Assembly (NCBI GenBank): GCA_947591055.1
Contig: CANQCW010000004.1
Coordinates: 1-42,889, forward strand
DNA: 42,889 nucleotides
Direction: 5' to 3'
Source: an uncultured Clostridia bacterium
GTDB lineage: Bacteria > Bacillota > Clostridia > TANB77 > CAG-508
The position numbers and the translations under genes were made by a program. The notes beneath the pieces are model-generated. The model made no database searches. It was given only the letters and a program-made list of their open reading frames with translations, and was not told the DNA's origin. Below, piece after piece: positions 36,775-42,889 of the stretch (position 1 is its first letter; each line of letters starts with the position of its first letter).

Positions 36775-39702
36775 GACCAAGAAGTTCAGGACCATAATTA
36801 CACAATGACAGTTAATGGCAATAATATAATAAATAATGAAAACATAGCAAAAAGTATAATAACAGTAGATTTAGAAAAATCCTCTGATACAGATACTAAA
36901 GGCTTGAAACTTTCATATTATAAAGATGATGATGGAGATGGAAAATTAAATACTAAAGCTACAACAGTAAAAGTTGATACAATAGCTAAATACACAACAC
37001 ATGCTGAAATAAAAGATAATAATGGTACAGTAGAATTTAATTTTGAACAATTACCAGAAGGTAAAAATGTTATCCAATTATTAGATAGTACAGGAAAAGT
37101 ACTTACAGAAACAATAGTTACTAAAGATACATTAACAATACCTGTAGCTGTTGAGGTTACAACAAAACGTATAGATACATCAAAAGCATCTATGTCTTTC
37201 AAAGCTAAAGAAGGTAGCGATATTGTAAAAATGTATTATGCTGTACTTCCAGTAAGTAATGATAATAGTACAATTAGATATGTTGATATAACAAATGCAA
37301 TAAAGAAAATATCAAATGGAGATTCTGCAGATAATAGTATTGTAGCTGCTGCAGAAGTAGAAGTAAAAGATAATAAATTTGAGGGCACAATAGCTACAAA
37401 TTTAGTTAATAATACAGCTTATAGAGTTATATATGTAGTAGAAAATTCTCTAGGAAATAGATTTTATGGAAAAGATTCGACTAAAGGAACAAATGTAGTA
37501 GCTAGCAAACCTGTAACAACAAAAGCAACAATAGCTAAAGACGTTTATGGAACAAATGCAGAAAAAGAAGTTAAAAGTATTACACTTCCAGATTTAGAAA
37601 ATAATGGACCTGCAGATGCTAACTTTGAATGGACATTATCAAAAACAGAAACAGAAGATGTTTCAGCAAAAACATTCAAAGTAGAAGTTCTTGATGAAAA
37701 AGGAAAAGTTTTAAATGAAGTTGAAATCACAGGTACAAATACAGCTTCTTTAAATGAATTAGGTATAACAACTCCAGGAACATATAAAATAAAAGTTACA
37801 GTAAAAGGAAAAGATAATGGTAATACATCTGCTTCTGAATCAGTAGAATCAAAAACAATAACAATTGATTCATATGAAGCTGTAAAAAATATTGAATTTG
37901 TTAATGAAGATAATGAGAAAACATTAACATGGGAAAGTAATTATACTATAATCAATGAAGAAGGCGAAGGAAATATTGCTGGATATATAGTAGATTTATA
38001 TGAATATGATACAAAAACAGATGAATATAAGAAATTAGTATCAGCATCAAATCTATCTTCAAAAGAAAAGAAATTAGATATATCAGCATATATTACAGCA
38101 AATAAACTTTATAAAGCAGAAGTTAGAGTTGAAGCTAATCCTAACCAATCTGCTAAATTAACAGCTGAAGTTGGAGAATCAAAAGAATTTTTCGTATTAG
38201 CAGGTACATCTATATCAGTATCTAAAGACGAAAATAAAAAAGATAAAATAACAACAGATTCTGTTACATTAAAAGCTACTAAGGCTGTTGTAGGAAATAA
38301 AGAAGTATCATACGATTTAAGAGTATGGAAGAAAAATACTAATACAGGAGATTTTGATGGTGCTAGATATGCTGAAGTAACAAATAAATATATGTCAAAT
38401 GTTCAATTAAGCGAAACTAGTGAAGTTGAAGTTACTGGACTAGAAGAAGGAGCAACATATAGATTTGAATTAATAGTTAAAGTTGATAGTGCAGAAGCTT
38501 CTAGAACAACAGGTGATATTACATTATTAAAATTACCTATAGAGATAAAAGGATTAGTAGTATCTGAAACACCAGGAGAAGGAAAAATAGCAAAAACAAC
38601 TGATGGAATAAGTATAGATGACGTAGAAGTAAAATCTACAGATTTTGTAAAATATGCAAATAGTGCAGAACTAACTGTAGTATCAAGCTTGTTACAAAAT
38701 ACACCATCTCTAGTTTATGGAGATAAGATAACTTTAGACGAAGATAAACTAACAGTTGAATTACAAGCACAAGCATCAACTTCATCTGTAGCTGCAAGAG
38801 ATTTTGGAAACAAATTAGAAGGAATGACAGTTGAATTAAAAGGAAATACTTCTGATAAAATAATTAAAACAACAGCTAATACTAAAGGACCTAAAGAAAT
38901 TATATTATCTGAAGGAAGTAACTTTGATATATCAGGAGTTACTGCTGAAAAAATAACATTAAAGAATAATGTTAGCGTTAAAACTGGAATAAATAAAGTA
39001 ACAGTTGCTGATGGTGCTACAGTTACAATAAATGGAGTTATAGTTACAGCTAAAAATACAGAACTTACATTAAAATCTGATGCACAAGGTACTAAAAACT
39101 TTACAGTTGATCCAACAGGAAGTGGAGTTAACGCTGATATAACATTTGAAAATACTACAACTGATGCTGTTACAATAAATTTTGTTGGAGAAAATGATTT
39201 AAGTGGAAGACAACAAGGTTCTATCACAATTAGATCTGCTTCAGGAAAAGTAACATTATCATCTCAAAATTTCAATATTGAAAGTAAAATAGATGTTGTT
39301 GTTGAAAAAGGTGAAGTTGATATTTCTAGCAAATTCTTAACAGGTGATAAGACTGTAAGTGTAAAATCTGCTGATTCTAAAAATACTGCTAAAGTAACTA
39401 TAGAAGGACCAGAAGTTCCAACAGAGATAGCCAATGTTAAAATTGATAAGTATACATTAATTGATAGAAGCGAAAGTAGTTTAAAATCATTCTTTAATTC
39501 TTCAAGTAACCAAAGTAAAAATATAATAGATAAAACAGTTTCTTTATCTAACACAAAAGCAGTTAAAGAATACTTCGATAGTTTTAAAGAATTCTTCGAT
39601 AAAGGTGCTACATTATCTAAAGCTGCTAATTCAACAACTGTAACAATTACTTTTACAAAAGCAGTTGATGGAGCTATAGATATGTCTAACTTGACAAAAT
39701 AA
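36775..39702 (+). CDS. Silent cassette 4: Ig/FnIII-like plus beta-helix-like surface module
   Basis: Opens at GACCAAGAAGTTC: DQEVQDHNYTMTVNGNNIINNEN...; no RBS/signal peptide. Confidence 0.75.
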   Translation, partial: DQEVQDHNYTMTVNGNNIINNENIAKSIITVDLEKSSDTDTKGLKLSYYKDDDGDGKLNTKATTVKVDTIAKYTTHAEIKDNNGTVEFNFEQLPEGKNVIQLLDSTGKVLTETIVTKDTLTIPVAVEVTTKRIDTSKASMSFKAKEGSDIVKMYYAVLPVSNDNSTIRYVDITNAIKKISNGDSADNSIVAAAEVEVKDNKFEGTIATNLVNNTAYRVIYVVENSLGNRFYGKDSTKGTNVVASKPVTTKATIAKDVYGTNAEKEVKSITLPDLENNGPADANFEWTLSKTETEDVSAKTFKVEVLDEKGKVLNEVEITGTNTASLNELGITTPGTYKIKVTVKGKDNGNTSASESVESKTITIDSYEAVKNIEFVNEDNEKTLTWESNYTIINEEGEGNIAGYIVDLYEYDTKTDEYKKLVSASNLSSKEKKLDISAYITANKLYKAEVRVEANPNQSAKLTAEVGESKEFFVLAGTSISVSKDENKKDKITTDSVTLKATKAVVGNKEVSYDLRVWKKNTNTGDFDGARYAEVTNKYMSNVQLSETSEVEVTGLEEGATYRFELIVKVDSAEASRTTGDITLLKLPIEIKGLVVSETPGEGKIAKTTDGISIDDVEVKSTDFVKYANSAELTVVSSLLQNTPSLVYGDKITLDEDKLTVELQAQASTSSVAARDFGNKLEGMTVELKGNTSDKIIKTTANTKGPKEIILSEGSNFDISGVTAEKITLKNNVSVKTGINKVTVADGATVTINGVIVTAKNTELTLKSDAQGTKNFTVDPTGSGVNADITFENTTTDAVTINFVGENDLSGRQQGSITIRSASGKVTLSSQNFNIESKIDVVVEKGEVDISSKFLTGDKTVSVKSADSKNTAKVTIEGPEVPTEIANVKIDKYTLIDRSESSLKSFFNSSSNQSKNIIDKTVSLSNTKAVKEYFDSFKEFFDKGATLSKAANSTTVTITFTKAVDGAIDMSNLTK

Positions 39703-39710
39703 TTTAATTT

Positions 39711-39753
39711 AAAATAAGGTTTGAGTTATTAATTTAGCTCAAATCTTATTTTT
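39711..39753 (+). terminator. Terminator after cassette 4
   Basis: AATAAGGTTTGAG...CTCAAATCTTATTTTT. Confidence 0.7.
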
Positions 39754-39876
39754 ATTTATATTTATACAATTAATAAATTAAAATATAATAAATAATAGCT
39801 TAACACTTGTAATCAAGTATTAAGCTATATTTTTTAACTAAACCTTTAATCTAGGTATTGACATACTGTCTAAATA

Positions 39877-42702
39877 TTATTTTAATCCTTCAATATTAAC
39901 TGAAACTTGATTTCCTCTGTCATCCACTGTTTTATTTAATGAAATTGTTACTATGTTTCCTTTAGCTTCTAAAATCTTAGCACCATATTTTGTAGTTCCA
40001 CCATAAGTTGTTCCATATAATGTCGTAAATTTAGATAAATATGCATTTAATTTAGCAAGATTTTCTGCTTTTTTGTCTGGATCAACATCATATAATCCTG
40101 TAACTGCTTTGCTAAGTACTGAATTAGCTTTACTAATGTCAGAAATATTATATTCCTTTATATCTATTGCAGTTTTTATTTCAAATGGAGTTATATCAGC
40201 AGTTTTAACTTTTATTGTTTTAGCTCCAGTTGTAGTATTTGTTATTGTAACATTTTGTGCTCCTGATAAGTTACTTCCACTTAAATCAACTGTACCATCT
40301 GTAACATTAACTGTTATATCAGCTGAAAATGCTAATGAATTAGCTGTAACTGTAACATTTCCTTTTGCAGTAATATCTAATTTTCCAGATTGTGCATTTG
40401 TATCTGTTCCATCTCCATTAACAATTATATTTAAACCATTAGTATCTTCACTATTTAATATAATATTATTACTTGGTGTTGCAGAAATGGTAACGTTTGA
40501 GCTAACATCTATTGTAGTATCTGTTGAAACATTGATTTTAATTTTTTTATCCATAAAGTTAACTGGAGAAGCTCCTTCATTAGCCATAATAACAACTTTT
40601 GTTGCACCCTTAATTGTTGAACCTGCATTAATTTTTATTTCTTTTTGACTTGTAAGTCCTGTAATATCTAATGATTCATTATTTCCAGAAATTATTATAT
40701 TTCCTCCAACATTTCCTGTGATTCTTTGAGAGAAATTTCCTCCTTCTAAGTAAAGATCTCTATTTCCAATTGTCGTTCCTAATGCTCTTACTCTAGATCC
40801 TGTGTCTAATGCACAAAGTTTAACAGTTACAACATCTGATGTATATGTTAATATATCACCTACAACAAGATTATCAACTATATTTTTAATTTCTGCTAAT
40901 TCAGCTGGGTATTCTGCTGTCTTATATTCTTTTCCATCTACACTTATTCCATTAGTTGTTTTAGCAATTTCTCCTACTTTAGTTGTTACATTGTCTGCTA
41001 CAACTGTTTTATTTTCAATAGTTGGCATTGCTAATCTTGTATCAAACTCTGCACTATATCCAGAAACACCTTCAATACCATTTACTGTTGCATATAATCT
41101 AATTACATATTTTGTACCTGGTTGTAATCCTTTAACATCAAATGTTCCATCTGCTTTTACAGTAACATCTTGAGTTAATTTTGATACTTCTTTATATTTT
41201 CCATCAAATAATCCATCTGGATCATTTGTATTATATAAGAATACTTTTACTCTATATGTTGGGGTCATGCCTGAAACTTCACGACTAGTTATTTTAAATG
41301 TAGCTGAATCTGACCCAGCTATGCCTTCTATTGCTGGCGTATAGACTTTAAAGAATTCCTTTGATTTAACTTCATCTGAATCTACTACAGATAATTTATC
41401 GCCTGTTGCTTTTGTTGTAACATAAGCTTTATATAATACATTATCTGTCATTGAAGATATACCTTCAATTTTTGTATCTTCTACTGGAGATCCACTAGTT
41501 AATTGTACTTTATTTGTATAATCTTTATTTGATATATCATATCCATATAAATCTACATTGTATCCCTTAACATCTTCTGCTGGTGATGTACTAGCATCCC
41601 ATGTTAATACAGAGTTATTATATTTATCTACATCTAATTTTATATTGTCTGCATTAACTGCATCTAATTTAGAAACTGTTGTTTCATTTGATTTAAATGT
41701 AGCTGATGGTAATTTATTACCAGATCCTTCTCCGTATACTTCAAAGTAATATGTTCCTGCTGTAAGAGGAGAAGATACAAATGTATCAAGAGTTGTACTT
41801 AAAACTGCGATTCCTGTTTTTTCTTCTATAGCTTTTCCATCTCTATATAATACAACTGTAAATTTATTTGATCCTATTGTTTCTCCTTCAGCTAATTTCC
41901 ATGTAAGTTGAACATCTGATAATTTGTTAACTGTAGCTACATCAGTAATTTTTGCATCTACTATAGTTGGAGCTAAAGTTGTAGCACCATCTTTTTCCCA
42001 TGGAATAAGAGCCTTTTCTGAAAGAACTGAAGTTGATACATTTCCATATTCATCTTCTAATATAAAATATACATCAAATGTTTTATCTTCATAAGTTGTT
42101 TCATCTGTTAATAAAATTGGTGCTTCTACTACTTTGTTATTAGTAATTTGAATATATTTTGCCTCTTTCAAATCTCCAAATTCTGATACATTAGAAGGTG
42201 CACTTGAACTACTTGTAGCAGCACTATTAGCTTTTTTTAAGTAATAAGCTTTTACTATATTATCTTCACTTTTAACACTAAAAGATACAGTTCCTGTTGA
42301 AGATGCTGGACGATTTCCTTTTAATCCAACAAGTTTTGTATCTTTCATTGCATTTGTGCGAGCATCTAATTTAAATTCAGCCAATGTACCAACTTTGGTA
42401 TTACCAGACATTTCTACTAATCTAAATTTATATACTTTATCTTGCGTAATTACACGAGATAAATTCATTTTAGGTAAATCAATTTTAGATGTATTTGCTG
42501 GTATTGTTATAGTACTTGGACTAGTTGAAATTACACTACCTAATGTTCCATCATCGTTTACCAAATATATTTTAGCAAATTTAGATGTGTCTAATTCACT
42601 TTTTATACGTAGACTTGTTTCTACAGCTCCAACATTCTTATTATTTACATATTTGCCAACAGGAGTAACTGTAAAGTTACCATCCCCTGGAACTTCTTGT
42701 TC
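39877..42702 (-). CDS. Silent cassette 5: Ig/FnIII-like plus beta-helix-like surface module
   Basis: Opens at GAACAAGAAGTTC (42690-42702): EQEVPGDGNFTVTPVGKYVNNKNVGAVETSLRIKSELDTSK...; no RBS/signal peptide; ends VSVNIEGLK*. Confidence 0.75.
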   Translation of the reverse strand, partial: EQEVPGDGNFTVTPVGKYVNNKNVGAVETSLRIKSELDTSKFAKIYLVNDDGTLGSVISTSPSTITIPANTSKIDLPKMNLSRVITQDKVYKFRLVEMSGNTKVGTLAEFKLDARTNAMKDTKLVGLKGNRPASSTGTVSFSVKSEDNIVKAYYLKKANSAATSSSSAPSNVSEFGDLKEAKYIQITNNKVVEAPILLTDETTYEDKTFDVYFILEDEYGNVSTSVLSEKALIPWEKDGATTLAPTIVDAKITDVATVNKLSDVQLTWKLAEGETIGSNKFTVVLYRDGKAIEEKTGIAVLSTTLDTFVSSPLTAGTYYFEVYGEGSGNKLPSATFKSNETTVSKLDAVNADNIKLDVDKYNNSVLTWDASTSPAEDVKGYNVDLYGYDISNKDYTNKVQLTSGSPVEDTKIEGISSMTDNVLYKAYVTTKATGDKLSVVDSDEVKSKEFFKVYTPAIEGIAGSDSATFKITSREVSGMTPTYRVKVFLYNTNDPDGLFDGKYKEVSKLTQDVTVKADGTFDVKGLQPGTKYVIRLYATVNGIEGVSGYSAEFDTRLAMPTIENKTVVADNVTTKVGEIAKTTNGISVDGKEYKTAEYPAELAEIKNIVDNLVVGDILTYTSDVVTVKLCALDTGSRVRALGTTIGNRDLYLEGGNFSQRITGNVGGNIIISGNNESLDITGLTSQKEIKINAGSTIKGATKVVIMANEGASPVNFMDKKIKINVSTDTTIDVSSNVTISATPSNNIILNSEDTNGLNIIVNGDGTDTNAQSGKLDITAKGNVTVTANSLAFSADITVNVTDGTVDLSGSNLSGAQNVTITNTTTGAKTIKVKTADITPFEIKTAIDIKEYNISDISKANSVLSKAVTGLYDVDPDKKAENLAKLNAYLSKFTTLYGTTYGGTTKYGAKILEAKGNIVTISLNKTVDDRGNQVSVNIEGLK

Positions 42703-42875
42703 TCAACAAATCGATAAATTTATTGATTTTACATAGGTTTCCTGTATTTTATAAAAAATTATATAGAGCAGCTAAAAAAACTATTTGATTGCAAATTTTG
42801 TAAAAAAATTAGAAAAATTTGCATTGAGTTGCATTTTTTTATAAAATAGTATATAATAATAATGGAGGCGATAAT

Positions 42876-42889
42876 ATGGTAGAAAGAAA
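42876..42889 (+). CDS. Start of a gene truncated by the window edge (MVER...)
   Basis: GGAGG RBS 7-8 nt upstream of ATG and TATAAT-like box upstream. Confidence 0.45.

Noticed and set aside
18172-42702. Integron cassette array or diversity-generating retroelement
   Set aside because: No integrase, no attC-like imperfect palindromes of the right size, no reverse transcriptase and no template/variable repeat pair seen.
30743-42702. Simple truncated S-layer paralogues (pseudogenes)
   Set aside because: Frames are open for about 1000 codons with no decay, and all start at the identical core in the same phase, which argues for maintained cassettes; not fully excluded.

Overview
AT-rich, low-GC Gram-positive (probably Clostridia-like) DNA. 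The left 17 kb is mostly housekeeping: P-type Ca2+ ATPase, tRNA-Glu, Mini-RNase III, RbgA/YlqF GTPase, Nudix hydrolase, DUF1292 protein, lytic transglycosylase, DNA polymerase I and two membrane glycosyltransferase-like proteins. It also carries a type III (ToxIN/AbiQ) toxin-antitoxin locus, and the window edge holds a second ToxI-like 36-bp repeat array with its own consensus promoter. From ~17 kb onward the window looks like a surface-protein diversification locus. It contains a membrane-anchored cohesin-like protein gene, then one complete gene (RBS, signal peptide, dockerin) whose dockerin module ends at the sequence GAACAAGAAGTTC (E-Q-E-V). Downstream are five large (~1000-codon) surface-protein ORFs with no evident RBS, signal peptide or dockerin, each opening at the same short sequence GA(A/C)CAAGAAGTTC in the same reading frame (D/E-Q-E-V). 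The five cassettes plus the expressed gene form three tail-to-tail pairs bounded by inverted copies of this core, so inverting the first pair would swap the expressed C-terminus in frame. This geometry resembles a shufflon or silent-cassette archive. The modules are separated by toxin-antitoxin and nucleotidyltransferase genes (two RelB/DinJ-YoeB, MazE with a broken mazF, AbiE, two MNT-like proteins). No recombinase gene is visible in the window, so switching is inferred. All calls come from reading the sequence and supplied ORFs; no database search was run.
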